From Candidatus Omnitrophota bacterium (lineage in GTDB: Bacteria; Omnitrophota; Gorgyraeia; Velamenicoccales; Velamenicoccaceae): a DNA stretch of 29,905 bases. Both the position numbers and the translations under genes were made by a program. Below are positions 1 through 8,151 of the stretch, piece by piece. The stretch lies in the NCBI GenBank assembly GCA_028717105.1, contig JAQUOM010000004.1, forward strand, positions 1-29,905. The letters are read 5' to 3'. Positions within the stretch are counted from its first letter, which is position 1. Every line of letters begins with the position of its first letter. The notes under the pieces are model-generated. The model ran no database searches and was not told where the DNA came from. It saw only the letters and a program-made list of their open reading frames with translations.

Positions 1-705
1 AAGATCATTCCCGGCGCATCCGACGGTGCCATTCGCCAGAGTCTCGCCCTGGCGAGCGCCGTGTCTCTTAATATCGAGGCGCCCGGCGGGGGCCATTTTA
101 AAAGCCTGAGCACGACGAAAGATTACTGGCGCGATGTCCTGCGTCCCATTCAGTTGATCGGCAAGTTGACTGCCAAGGGCTCTCCCTATGCGGGAGTCAA
201 GCAGACCACCCAATTTGTCGTCGGCGCCTCGCACGAGACAGACAGGGAGATCATTCGATGTTCCTGGAAGCTCTACCGGGATGTTGGCCTCGCCCGTGTT
301 TATTTCAGCGCTTACCAGCGAGGCGCGGGGGCCCCGGAGCTCCCCGGCGAACGCTCTGCGGCATCGCCTCACGATCTTTTGGCGCGCGAGCACCGCCTTT
401 ATCAAGCGGATTGGCTGATGCGTAAATACGGTTTTTCGGCGGAGGAGATCCCTCTGGAACCCGGAGGGAACCTTTCGTTGAGCGTCGACCCCAAAGAGAT
501 GTGGGCCCGGCAGCATCCCGAATTTTTTCCCGTTAATGTCAACCGCGACGGTCCTGGCCGGTTGTTGCGCGTCCCCGGACTGGGGCAGATAATGGTGGAA
601 CGCATCCTGGCATCGCGAACGGCGGGAATAAGGGTCCGTTCCCTGGCCGACGTCGGCCGGCGGACCAAGGTGCTCGCCAAAGCCGAACCCTACGTGACTT
701 TTTAG
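1..705 (+). CDS. Radical SAM / helix-hairpin-helix protein, putative DNA modification or repair type (3' part)
   Basis: The reading frame is open from base 1, so the gene starts outside the window. A GTG at 61 lies inside the frame but is not the real start. The visible part carries the tail of a TIM-barrel radical SAM domain, including KIIPGASD at its start and SLNIEAPGG, which resemble the late barrel strands of the family annotated as putative DNA modification/repair radical SAM proteins. The C-terminus has a helix-hairpin-helix (VPGLGQIMVERILASR), a non-specific DNA-binding motif that ends this family. The CxxxCxxC cluster motif would lie upstream and cannot be checked. In many genomes this family sits beside a uracil-DNA-glycosylase-like partner. 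The next gene here is an unrelated protease, so any partner must be upstream or absent. Family assignment is good; the reaction is not known. Confidence 0.85.
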   Translation, partial: KIIPGASDGAIRQSLALASAVSLNIEAPGGGHFKSLSTTKDYWRDVLRPIQLIGKLTAKGSPYAGVKQTTQFVVGASHETDREIIRCSWKLYRDVGLARVYFSAYQRGAGAPELPGERSAASPHDLLAREHRLYQADWLMRKYGFSAEEIPLEPGGNLSLSVDPKEMWARQHPEFFPVNVNRDGPGRLLRVPGLGQIMVERILASRTAGIRVRSLADVGRRTKVLAKAEPYVTF

Positions 706-798
706 GTTTTCAGGTATAAGATATCCGGGGAACGGCAGGAATAATAGGAGAGAAGGCAGGCCCTGTGTTCAGGGGCGGGGCAAACTCGGAGGAAAGAG

Positions 799-1326
799 AT
801 GCAGATATTTCTTGCGCCGATAGGTCCGATCAGGGATATTTGCGAGACGTCCGTCAAAGAGGAGCTCTCCGCGGTTTTCCCGGCGGATGTGGTAGTGATG
901 CCCGGATGTCCTGTTCCTGCGGGCGCCCTGAACAGCCAGAGAGGGCAGGTTTACGCAAAAACGGTCTTAAAAGATCTTGTTGCCTGCACGCCTCTTTTCG
1001 CGCCGGACCAGAGGGCCCTGGGGATCATCGACCAGGACATCTATGTCGAAGGCTTTGATTTTCTTTTTGGTTTAGCCGACAGAAAGACCGGTTATGGCCT
1101 GGTTTCCGTGGTCCGCTTGCGGCCTGAATTTTACGGTCAGCCTGCTGATAACACCTTGTTCTGCCGCCGGGTCGTTAAAGAGGCTGTCCACGAGATCGGC
1201 CACACATTCGGGCTCTCTCATTGCTCCAGGCCTCAGTGTGTCATGTATTTTTCGGAATTCCTGGAAGATACGGACCGCAAAGGGTCCAGGCTTTGCGTTT
1301 CTTGCCGCAAAAAGCTGTCTTCGTAG
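799..1326 (+). CDS. amzA: Archaemetzincin (family M54 zinc metalloprotease)
   Basis: 175 aa, the usual length for archaemetzincins. The zinc-binding motif HEIGHTFGLSH (His131, Glu132, His135, His141) is followed by Cys142, Cys147, Met149 and a CVSC pair (Cys166, Cys169). These four cysteines form the second zinc site that separates archaemetzincins from other metzincins, and Met149 is the Met-turn. The spacing before the last CxxC is about 16 residues, close to the family norm. There is no signal peptide, so it is probably cytoplasmic. The start is supported by a strong GGAGG about 5-8 bases upstream. Archaemetzincins are common in archaea and vertebrates and patchy in bacteria, so transfer is plausible. 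The physiological substrate is unknown. It is followed by the Ehr promoter region and seems to be its own unit. Confidence 0.95.
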   Translation: MQIFLAPIGPIRDICETSVKEELSAVFPADVVVMPGCPVPAGALNSQRGQVYAKTVLKDLVACTPLFAPDQRALGIIDQDIYVEGFDFLFGLADRKTGYGLVSVVRLRPEFYGQPADNTLFCRRVVKEAVHEIGHTFGLSHCSRPQCVMYFSEFLEDTDRKGSRLCVSCRKKLSS

Positions 1327-1344
1327 GGCCTTCCTATAATTCTG

Positions 1345-1372
1345 TTGACAAAAAGTCCAAAGAGACTAAAAT
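1345..1372 (+). promoter_or_regulatory. Promoter of the Ehr (hydrogenase-like) operon
   Basis: A consensus -35 TTGACA (1345-1350), a 16-base spacer and a -10 TAAAAT (1367-1372). The -10 sits inside the 9-mer TAAAATACT (1367-1375). That 9-mer is also present over the -10 of the tetR promoter at 9042-9050. Transcription would start near 1379, giving a leader of about 320 bases before the first structural gene. Confidence 0.7.
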
Positions 1373-1375
1373 ACT

Positions 1376-1698
1376 CGTATTTATTTTGTGAGGCAGCAGT
1401 ATTTTTTTTCGTCTTATGGGGTTTTAAGAAGAGGCCGCAGGAAAGCCCGTAAGAAAATTGCCTGCGGGACGGAGCGGCTCCTGGACGATAGCCAGGCAGT
1501 TTAACGAAACGCGATGACCGGGCGGTTTTTTCAATACCGCTGTTGTTTTTCGTATGGGATGTTCACCGGCCTTATGTTTCCGCATTATTCCTTCGCGTTT
1601 TTGCTCTAACCCCTTCTGTCTGTTTTAGTTAAAATTCTGCAAGAAAGGCGGCCAAAACCAAAAAGAAGCAGGTTGTCTGCTTCGGGTGCGGCCGTAAT
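1376..1698 (+). ncRNA. Long structured 5' leader of the Ehr operon (candidate cis-regulatory RNA)
   Basis: This stretch holds no convincing gene. It has a perfect 7-bp stem CCGCAGG/CCTGCGG (1435-1441 with 1461-1467). Two hairpins that cannot form together follow: GGAG-CGG-CTCC (1471-1481) and CCTGG/CCAGG (1480-1484 with 1492-1496). A hairpin GCGGT/ACCGC (1522-1526 with 1536-1540) is followed by a T-rich tail (1541-1550) and looks like a weak intrinsic terminator about 150 bases before the first ATG. Competing stems followed by a terminator are the layout of an attenuator or riboswitch. I could not match it to a class I know: some GGGACG and TAGCC words recall the c-di-GMP-I aptamer, but the core does not fit. 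Confidence 0.4.
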
Positions 1699-3540
1699 AT
1701 GTTTTTTTTAAACCAGAATCTTCAATTTTGTTTTGATCCCCTGGCCCTGTTTTTTTTGGGTGTCATCGCCCTTGTCAGCTTTCCGTCTTTTCTTTTTTCG
1801 GCAGGATACTTGCGGGTACATTTTTCCAGGCGGCGGTCGCTTTTGGCCGCCGGGCTGACCGTTTTTTTTGTTCTTTCCATGGCGGCGGTCGTGGTCAGCG
1901 CCAATCTCATCTTTTTCCTGTTCGCCTGGGAATTCATGTCCCTTATATCCTATTTTCTCGTTGTCTTTGAACACGAGCATGAAGCTTCTGTCAAGGCGGG
2001 CATGATCTACCTGGTTATGACGCATATCGGCACCGCGTTTTTACTGGCCGCTTTCCTTTTGATGTATGCCCGCGCCGGTACCTGGGATTTTGAAGGGATC
2101 CGCATCGCCGTCCCCGCTTTCTCGCCTACTCTCAAGAACGTGCTCTTCATTCTCTTCTTTGCCGGCTTCGGCATGAAGGCCGGCATCGTCCCTTTGCATA
2201 TCTGGCTGCCGTACGCGCACCCCCAGGCCCCTGCCTCGGTCTCAAGCATCATGTCCGGGGCTATGATCAAGATCGCGATTTACGGCATTCTTCGTTTTAT
2301 CGTCGGGATGCTGGGTTTGCCGCCGGCGTGGTGGGGGAACGCGATCCTGGTCCTGGCAGGCATCTCGTGTCTCGTCGGCGTCATCTATGCGCTGATGGAG
2401 CACGATATAAAAAAGCTCCTGGCTTATCATAGTGTCGAGAACATCGGCATTATTCTTTTAGGTGTCGGCGCCGGGATGGTCTTCTGGCATTGGGGCTGGC
2501 GGGTTTTAGCCTGTGCGGCTTTTGCTGCGGGGCTCTATCATACGGTCAACCACGCGGTTTTCAAAGGGCTTCTTTTTTTGTGTTCCGGAAGCATCCACGC
2601 CGCGACGGGGATAAAGGATATTGAGAAGCTGGGGGGGTTGATCAAGCGTATGCCGCAGACAGCTGCCGCTTTTCTTGTGGGGGCGATGGCTATTTCTGCG
2701 CTTCCTCCTTTGAGCGGTTTTGTCAGCGAATGGCTGATCTTTCAGGTATTTTTTGCCGCGCTTCGCGATGCAACTTCGGGAGGAAAATTGTTTTTTGCCG
2801 GCATGATGGCGTGCCTGGCGCTGACAAGCGGACTGGCGGCTGCTTGCTTTGTCAAGGCATTCGGCGTGGCTTTTCTGGCCATGCCCAGAAGTCAGGCAGC
2901 CGGGGAGGCCCGGGAAGTCACTTTGAGCATGAGAAGCGCGATGGCCTTTTTGGCGGCGTTGACCATTGCCTTGGGCCTTGGCGCCGGCCTCATCTGGAAA
3001 ATGTTGTGCGTTATCGCGGCGAGTTTCTTGGACCAGCCGGCGCCCGTCCCCAACGACCTCTTGGGCGGATCGTGGGCCTTGATCCGGTTTCCCGGCACCG
3101 GTGCTTCCCTGAGCACACCGATGATCTTATTGGCCCTTTGCGGAGGGGCGGCGGCGATTGCTCTGGTGGTCCGCCTCCGGCCGCGCCGGCCCGTTGTCGT
3201 GAAAGGCAAGACATGGGATTGCGGTTATTATCAACTGGATCACCGCACAGAATATACGGCCACGGCGTTTTCAAAGCCTTTCCGGATCGCTTTTAGTTTT
3301 TTTCTCATGCCTTATCGCAAGACAGAGAAGATCCGGGATTCTTTTTATCACGTCAAAGAATTCATCTATGAGACCGCCACGACGCCGGTCTTCAAGAGAT
3401 ATTTGTATGATCCCCTGGTCGCCGGCCTCCTGAAGCTCGCGCACCACGCCAAGGGGTTCCAGATGGGAAGCATCCATTGGTATCTGGCCTATATTTTCGT
3501 GACGATATTGACCTTGATCGTCGTTTTCGGGAGACCTTGA
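1699..3540 (+). CDS. hyfB: HyfB/HycC-like proton-pumping antiporter subunit of an Ehr complex
   Basis: 613 aa multi-pass membrane protein of the NuoL/MrpA superfamily, hydrogenase-4 component B branch. The central part has the conserved antiporter core: FGMKAGIVPLHIWLPYAHPQAP, then EHDIKKLLAYHSVENIG and the YHTVNHAVFKGLLFL helix, carrying the lysines and histidines of the proton path. The C-terminal tail with TWDCGYY and YTATAFSKPFRI is typical of HyfB/HycC and absent from NuoL. It would translocate ions in the membrane arm, driven by redox change in the peripheral subunits. ATG 1699 is the first start after an in-frame stop at 1630. The Shine-Dalgarno is weak (GGTGCGG). It heads the tightly packed row hyfB-C-E-F-G. 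Confidence 0.92.
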   Translation: MFFLNQNLQFCFDPLALFFLGVIALVSFPSFLFSAGYLRVHFSRRRSLLAAGLTVFFVLSMAAVVVSANLIFFLFAWEFMSLISYFLVVFEHEHEASVKAGMIYLVMTHIGTAFLLAAFLLMYARAGTWDFEGIRIAVPAFSPTLKNVLFILFFAGFGMKAGIVPLHIWLPYAHPQAPASVSSIMSGAMIKIAIYGILRFIVGMLGLPPAWWGNAILVLAGISCLVGVIYALMEHDIKKLLAYHSVENIGIILLGVGAGMVFWHWGWRVLACAAFAAGLYHTVNHAVFKGLLFLCSGSIHAATGIKDIEKLGGLIKRMPQTAAAFLVGAMAISALPPLSGFVSEWLIFQVFFAALRDATSGGKLFFAGMMACLALTSGLAAACFVKAFGVAFLAMPRSQAAGEAREVTLSMRSAMAFLAALTIALGLGAGLIWKMLCVIAASFLDQPAPVPNDLLGGSWALIRFPGTGASLSTPMILLALCGGAAAIALVVRLRPRRPVVVKGKTWDCGYYQLDHRTEYTATAFSKPFRIAFSFFLMPYRKTEKIRDSFYHVKEFIYETATTPVFKRYLYDPLVAGLLKLAHHAKGFQMGSIHWYLAYIFVTILTLIVVFGRP

Positions 3541-3541
3541 T

Positions 3542-4462
3542 ATGCAATATTCCTGGCTTTTATTTCAGGCATTGGTCGCCGTTTTTTGCGCGCCCCTCTT
3601 GAGCGGTTTCATCCGCAAGGTGAAGAACGCGCTTCGGATGCGCCGGGGGGCGCCGCTGGGACAGCCGTATCGCAACATCGTAAAATATCTGGCCAAAGAG
3701 GAGATTGTTTCCGAAACGACGTCCTGGATCTTTCGCGCAGCGCCCTTTGTTGTTTTGGGTTCGACGATCGCGGCGCTTATGTTTGTTCCGGTTTTTTCCT
3801 TTTCTTTCTCGGCGGCGGGAATGGGAGACGTCCTGACGGTTTTTTTCCTTTTTGCCCTTGGGCGGTTTTTCCTGGCCCTGGCGGGCCTCGACGCGGGCAG
3901 CGCCTTTGGGGGGATGGGCTCTTCGCGCGAAATGTTCATTTCCAGTTTCGTGGAACCCGTAGCGATCGTGACCGTCGCCGTTGTCGCCGCGCACGGCTGG
4001 TCTGCGGAATCAGGGGAGATGTCCCGCCATATCGGCACGTCCTTTTCCCGTATGGTTGCGGCCGCCGCGCTTTTCATGGTGGTCTTGGCGGAGACGTCGC
4101 GGATCCCCGTGGACAATCAGGAGACGCACCTGGAATTGACCATGATCCATGAAGCGATGCTCCTGGAATATTCGGGTCGTTCGCTGGCTATGCTGGAGGC
4201 TGCCGCTTCCACCAAGCAGCTGATCTGGTTTTCGCTTTTGGGCGGCGTCCTCTGGCCTTGGCCGTTCGGCGGGGCCATGACGTTAACGGACGGAATCGCC
4301 GCGATGGCCCTTTTTGGCTTAAAGATGATCGTCGGCGCTCTTGTCGTTGGGTTGACGGAGATCGGCCTGGCAAAAATGCGGTTGTTCAGGGTCGTGGATT
4401 TTCTCGGGCTCGCTTTTCTGTTTTCTGTCCTGGCCCTCGTGATCTTAAGCCTGGGGTATTAA
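3542..4462 (+). CDS. hyfC: HyfC/HycD-like membrane anchor (NuoH homologue)
   Basis: 306 aa with about eight membrane segments. It is the NuoH-type subunit that anchors the peripheral redox arm in the membrane and forms the ion-coupling interface. Conserved family features are visible: GMGSSREMF (about residues 124-132) and RIPVDNQETHLELTMIHEA (about 187-205), which matches the NuoH/HycD loop carrying acidic and histidine residues. The N-terminal KNALRMRRGAPLGQPY loop is also characteristic of the hydrogenase branch. The gene begins one base after the hyfB stop and ends directly against hyfE, so it is co-translated with both. Length is normal. Confidence 0.93.
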   Translation: MQYSWLLFQALVAVFCAPLLSGFIRKVKNALRMRRGAPLGQPYRNIVKYLAKEEIVSETTSWIFRAAPFVVLGSTIAALMFVPVFSFSFSAAGMGDVLTVFFLFALGRFFLALAGLDAGSAFGGMGSSREMFISSFVEPVAIVTVAVVAAHGWSAESGEMSRHIGTSFSRMVAAAALFMVVLAETSRIPVDNQETHLELTMIHEAMLLEYSGRSLAMLEAAASTKQLIWFSLLGGVLWPWPFGGAMTLTDGIAAMALFGLKMIVGALVVGLTEIGLAKMRLFRVVDFLGLAFLFSVLALVILSLGY

Positions 4463-5101
4463 ATGATGACACTTTTCTTTTTAACGGGGATATTGGTCTT
4501 GACGTATGCCATGCTTGTTTGCCATAGGATCCCGGCTCTTATCCAGAATTTCCGCCTGCAGTCTCTGTTCCTGTTTTTGGTAACGCTTGATTTTGCCGTG
4601 CGTCACAGGGAAGCGAAGGTTTTTGTCGTCGCCGGCCTCTTGCTGCTGGTGAAGGTGATCCTGATCCCGTCTTTTTTAAGCCGTCTTGTCAAAAAGATCA
4701 AGGTGGATGAGCGGCTGGGGTTGTTTTTAAATCCCCTGCTATCCCTGATCTCTGCTTTGTTTTTGACATGGGGAGCTTCCGTCTTCTGTTCCTGGTTCCT
4801 TTACACGCGCCAGACGGCCGTCTTTGCGGCCTTCGTTGTTTCCATCACGGTGGTCCTGGTCGGATTTTTTATCATGGTCTTCCGGATGAAAGCCTTGTCT
4901 CAGATCGTCGGCCTTTTGGTGATGGAGAACGGGATATTTCTTCTGGCGAGCGTGATGGCGGGAGGGATGCCGTTTTTTGTCGAGATCGCCATCGCCTTCG
5001 ACGTTTTTGTCTGCGCGATCATCACGGGGATTTTTATGTACCGCATCAACAAGGTCTTTACGCATATTGAGGTCCACCGTTTGACGGATTTAAAGGGGTA
5101 G
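4463..5101 (+). CDS. hyfE: HyfE-like membrane subunit (NuoK-related)
   Basis: 212 aa, about six to seven membrane helices, matching hydrogenase-4 component E in length. The second half has FRMKALSQIVGLLVMENGIFL, which contains the conserved Glu of NuoK-type subunits in VMENGIFL. An Asp/Glu-containing helix VEIAIAFDVFVC follows. The subunit belongs to the ion-translocating membrane arm. The start codon ATG follows the hyfC stop with no gap and is doubled (ATGATG). Typical neighbours on both sides make the assignment secure despite low sequence complexity. Confidence 0.88.
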   Translation: MMTLFFLTGILVLTYAMLVCHRIPALIQNFRLQSLFLFLVTLDFAVRHREAKVFVVAGLLLLVKVILIPSFLSRLVKKIKVDERLGLFLNPLLSLISALFLTWGASVFCSWFLYTRQTAVFAAFVVSITVVLVGFFIMVFRMKALSQIVGLLVMENGIFLLASVMAGGMPFFVEIAIAFDVFVCAIITGIFMYRINKVFTHIEVHRLTDLKG

Positions 5102-5107
5102 AAGTTC

Positions 5108-6571
5108 ATGTTGCTGTTTCTAATCGTCATCATTCCGGTGCTCGGCGCCGTTCTTTCGGTCCTTTTGCCTGTCCGTGTCCGGGGTATCGCTAACCTTGCG
5201 GCGCACGGCGGTGTCTTTGTGCTGGCTGCCGTGTTGGCATATCATTTTTCCGTCGGAAATGGCGTCCTTGTCTTCGGCGGCGTCTTGCGGGCCGATGCCC
5301 TGAGCGCTTTTTTTGTTTTCTTGATCAGTCTGGTAAACCTGGCGGCCCTGGTTTACTCCAGGCCTTATTTACGGGAGGATGTTTTCGCGGGCGTCCTTTC
5401 GGAGAAACAGGTCCGCGGTTACGATATTCTTTTTAACGTTTTTGCCGCGACCATGCTGGTCGTCCCTTTGTTGGACAGCCTGGGGCATATGTGGGTGGCT
5501 GTGGAATTGACGACGCTGGCGTCGGCCTTCCTCGTTGGTTTTTACAATTCAAAATCCTCCGTGGAAGCGGCCTGGAAATACGTGATCATTTGTTCCGTCG
5601 GTATTACGCTGGCCCTTTTGGGAACGGTCCTGGTTTATCACGCCGTGGCCGCCCAGACGGGGCTCAAGACCCTTGACTGGTCCGTCATTATCGTTCAGGC
5701 GCCGGGCCTCGACCCCCGGGTTATCGGCGCGGCCTTTTTATTCATTCTGGTCGGCTATGGCACGAAGGCCGGGTTGGCGCCGATGCATACCTGGTTGCCG
5801 GATGCCCATAGCCAGGCCTTGACCCCTGTCAGCGCGCTTCTTTCCGGCGTGCTCTTAAAAACTTCTCTCTATGCGATTATCCGGTTTGCCATGATCACCC
5901 AGAAGGCCATGGGCGCAGATTTTACGTCGCGTCTTTTCATTTTCTTCGGGTTATTTTCCGTTGCCGTCGCCGGGATCTTTCTTTTGGCCCAGAAGGATTT
6001 TAAACGCCTTTTGGCGTACAGCAGCATCGAGCACGTCGGTATTATCGTTTTCGCCTTGGGCGTGGGGACGCCCCTGGCGGTCTTCGGCGCCCTGTTCCAT
6101 GCCTTGAACCACGCGATGTCCAAATCCCTTATCTTTTTCGCAGCGGGCAACGCGGTCAAAAGATATAAGACGCACCATCTGCATATGATTCATGGTCTTG
6201 TCCGGGCGATGCCGTTTACGGCAGGGGCGGCCCTTGTCGGGCTCTTGAGCCTGGTCGGGATGCCGCCGTTCGGGATCTTTATGAGCAAGCTCTTGATCCT
6301 GACGGCTTGTTTTCAGAAAGGCCTGTATGGGCCGGCTGCCCTGCTTTTGTTTTTTCTGGCGGTCGTTTTCGGAGGGCTGATGTTCCATTTAGGCCCGTCG
6401 ATCTTCGGGAAAAAACCGAAAGGGGTCGTGTCGGGCGGGGAGGCCTTCAGCATGAAACTGGTTTTTGTAGTCTTGGCCCTTTTTCTGGTTTTCCTGGGCG
6501 TCGTGATGCCGACGCCGTTGCGCGCTTTGCTTGAGGCCGCGTCCCGCACGATCACGGGGGTGGGGATATGA
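5108..6571 (+). CDS. hyfF: HyfF-like proton-pumping antiporter subunit (NuoN/NuoL family)
   Basis: 487 aa with about 14 membrane segments, the second antiporter-type subunit of the complex. Motifs include GYGTKAGLAPMHTWLPDAHSQA around residues 215-237, AQKDFKRLLAYSSIEHVGII near 295-315, and HALNHAMSKSLIFFAAGN, the broken-helix lysine and histidine positions of the family. It lacks the long C-terminal lateral helix of NuoL, as expected for HyfF. The stop codon overlaps the start of the large-subunit gene (ATGA at 6568-6571), indicating translational coupling of membrane and peripheral arms. Confidence 0.92.
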   Translation: MLLFLIVIIPVLGAVLSVLLPVRVRGIANLAAHGGVFVLAAVLAYHFSVGNGVLVFGGVLRADALSAFFVFLISLVNLAALVYSRPYLREDVFAGVLSEKQVRGYDILFNVFAATMLVVPLLDSLGHMWVAVELTTLASAFLVGFYNSKSSVEAAWKYVIICSVGITLALLGTVLVYHAVAAQTGLKTLDWSVIIVQAPGLDPRVIGAAFLFILVGYGTKAGLAPMHTWLPDAHSQALTPVSALLSGVLLKTSLYAIIRFAMITQKAMGADFTSRLFIFFGLFSVAVAGIFLLAQKDFKRLLAYSSIEHVGIIVFALGVGTPLAVFGALFHALNHAMSKSLIFFAAGNAVKRYKTHHLHMIHGLVRAMPFTAGAALVGLLSLVGMPPFGIFMSKLLILTACFQKGLYGPAALLLFFLAVVFGGLMFHLGPSIFGKKPKGVVSGGEAFSMKLVFVVLALFLVFLGVVMPTPLRALLEAASRTITGVGI

Positions 6572-8151
6572 AGATATTTTCCGGCGTGGTCGCTGAATTG
6601 GAGGCGCAAGGTGCCGGGATCCTTGAGGTTTTCGAGCCGAATCCGGAAGAAGCCGTTATCCGCCTCAATCTCGAGGATTTTCACCGCGCCTGTCTCTTTA
6701 TGCACAAGAGGCTTTCTTCGGCGGTTATGGCTATGTTCGCCGCCGACAAAAGAATTGTAAAAAGTTCTTTTGAGATCTTCTGCGTTTTTTTGAGCAGGGA
6801 ACACCGGAAGTGGTGCACCCTTACCGCAGATATTCCTCAGGATAGGCCGGCATTTCCGTCTCTGGCGCGCGATATTCATTCGGCCAGTCTCTTTGAACGC
6901 GAGATCCGGGAGATGTTCGGTTTGGAGCCCCAGGGCCATCCTGACCTGAGGCGTCTGCATCTGCACGATGAGGTTTGGCCGGCAGGACTATTCCCTTTGA
7001 GAAAAGATTTTGTTCTTTCCGGGCCCGTTGCGTCAGACGGTATCACCTATTGTTTCAACCGCGTTCACGGCGAGGGGATCTTTGAGGTACCCGTAGGGCC
7101 GGTCCACGCCGGTATTATCGGGCCGGGCCATTTTCGCTTCAGCGCCGCCGGTGAGCCGATCGTTAATCTGGAGATCCGGCTGGGATTCACGCATCGGGGT
7201 GTAGAAAAGCTTTTTGAAAATAAGCCGCCGCAGGAAGGCCTGACGCTGGCTGAACGCGTGGCGGGAGATACCGCCTTTGGCCACGGTTGGGCATTTTGCA
7301 GGGCCGTTGAAACATTGGCAGGCCTGAAGGTTTCTCCCCGGGCTTTGTATGAGCGGGCGATCTTCCTGGAACTCGAGAGGATATATAATCACTTCGCCGG
7401 CATCGGCGGCATCGCTCTGGATGTGGGGTTTAGTTTTCCTGCGCAATTCGCTGCCGTCCTTAAAGAAAAGGTTTTGCGGCTTAACCAGTATCTGACCGGG
7501 AGCCGTTATCTCAAGGGGGTCGTTTGTATCGGCGGGGTGAGCCGCGGGTTCTCGCGGCAGGATACTCGTGCCTTATTGAGTGAAATTCTATCTGTTTCTG
7601 CGGACCATCAAGAACTGAAAAAAATGCTTTATGGCAGTGTTTCTTTTATGGATCGCGTTGACGACACCGGCATCTTGCGGCAGAAAACGGCACGCGACCT
7701 GGGTGTGGTGGGTTTGGCGGCGCGCGCTTCAGGAGCGGACCTGGATCTGCGCAAGGTTTTCCCGGGTATCTATGAGAGATCTGATTTTCGGCTGATCAAA
7801 CAGGAGAAGGGCGATGTCCTTTCGCGTCTGCGCGCGAGAATGGATGAAGTCGATGAGTCGGTCCGCCTGATCATTTATTTTGTCGACAGGCTTGAAGAAC
7901 AAAGCGGGACCCTGGCCGCAGATTTTTCTCGTGCCGCTTCGGGCCGCGCGATCGGCAGTGTCGAAGGGTGGAGGGGGCCTGTTTTTTATTGGGTTGATAT
8001 GAAAGAAGGCTTGGTCGACCGCTGCAAGATCGTCGATCCGTCATTCCATAATTGGGCCGGTCTTTCTTTTGCTGTCCTGGGGGAGATTGTGCCTGATTTT
8101 CCCGTCTGCAACAAAAGTTTCGATTTGTCTTACGCAGGCAATGACCTTTAA
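6568..8151 (+). CDS. hyfG: HyfG-like large subunit (NuoC-NuoD fusion) lacking the NiFe-binding cysteines; Ehr type
   Basis: 527 aa. Residues about 1-170 are a NuoC-like (30 kDa) domain (FEREIREMFGL), and about 175-527 are the NuoD/hydrogenase large-subunit fold (RLGFTHRGVEKLFENK). In active group 4 hydrogenases the first metal site reads like RVCGICG. Here residues 229-238 read ERVAGDTAFG, with no cysteine. The C-terminal DPCxxC is replaced by DPSFHNW (490-496), followed by the ending NKSFDLSYAGNDL. Both ligand pairs are therefore missing, and NiFe cannot be bound in the usual way. This matches the described Ehr class, intermediate between complex I and group 4 hydrogenases. It should work as a redox-coupled, possibly quinone-like site rather than as a hydrogenase. 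The natural electron donor is not evident. Confidence 0.93.
   Translation: MKIFSGVVAELEAQGAGILEVFEPNPEEAVIRLNLEDFHRACLFMHKRLSSAVMAMFAADKRIVKSSFEIFCVFLSREHRKWCTLTADIPQDRPAFPSLARDIHSASLFEREIREMFGLEPQGHPDLRRLHLHDEVWPAGLFPLRKDFVLSGPVASDGITYCFNRVHGEGIFEVPVGPVHAGIIGPGHFRFSAAGEPIVNLEIRLGFTHRGVEKLFENKPPQEGLTLAERVAGDTAFGHGWAFCRAVETLAGLKVSPRALYERAIFLELERIYNHFAGIGGIALDVGFSFPAQFAAVLKEKVLRLNQYLTGSRYLKGVVCIGGVSRGFSRQDTRALLSEILSVSADHQELKKMLYGSVSFMDRVDDTGILRQKTARDLGVVGLAARASGADLDLRKVFPGIYERSDFRLIKQEKGDVLSRLRARMDEVDESVRLIIYFVDRLEEQSGTLAADFSRAASGRAIGSVEGWRGPVFYWVDMKEGLVDRCKIVDPSFHNWAGLSFAVLGEIVPDFPVCNKSFDLSYAGNDL

Noticed and set aside
1431..1500. c-di-GMP-I (GEMM) riboswitch ahead of the Ehr operon
   Set aside because: GGGACG and GATAGCC words are suggestive, but the CGCAAAGC core and the tetraloop receptor layout are not present as required. 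Kept only as an unassigned structured leader.
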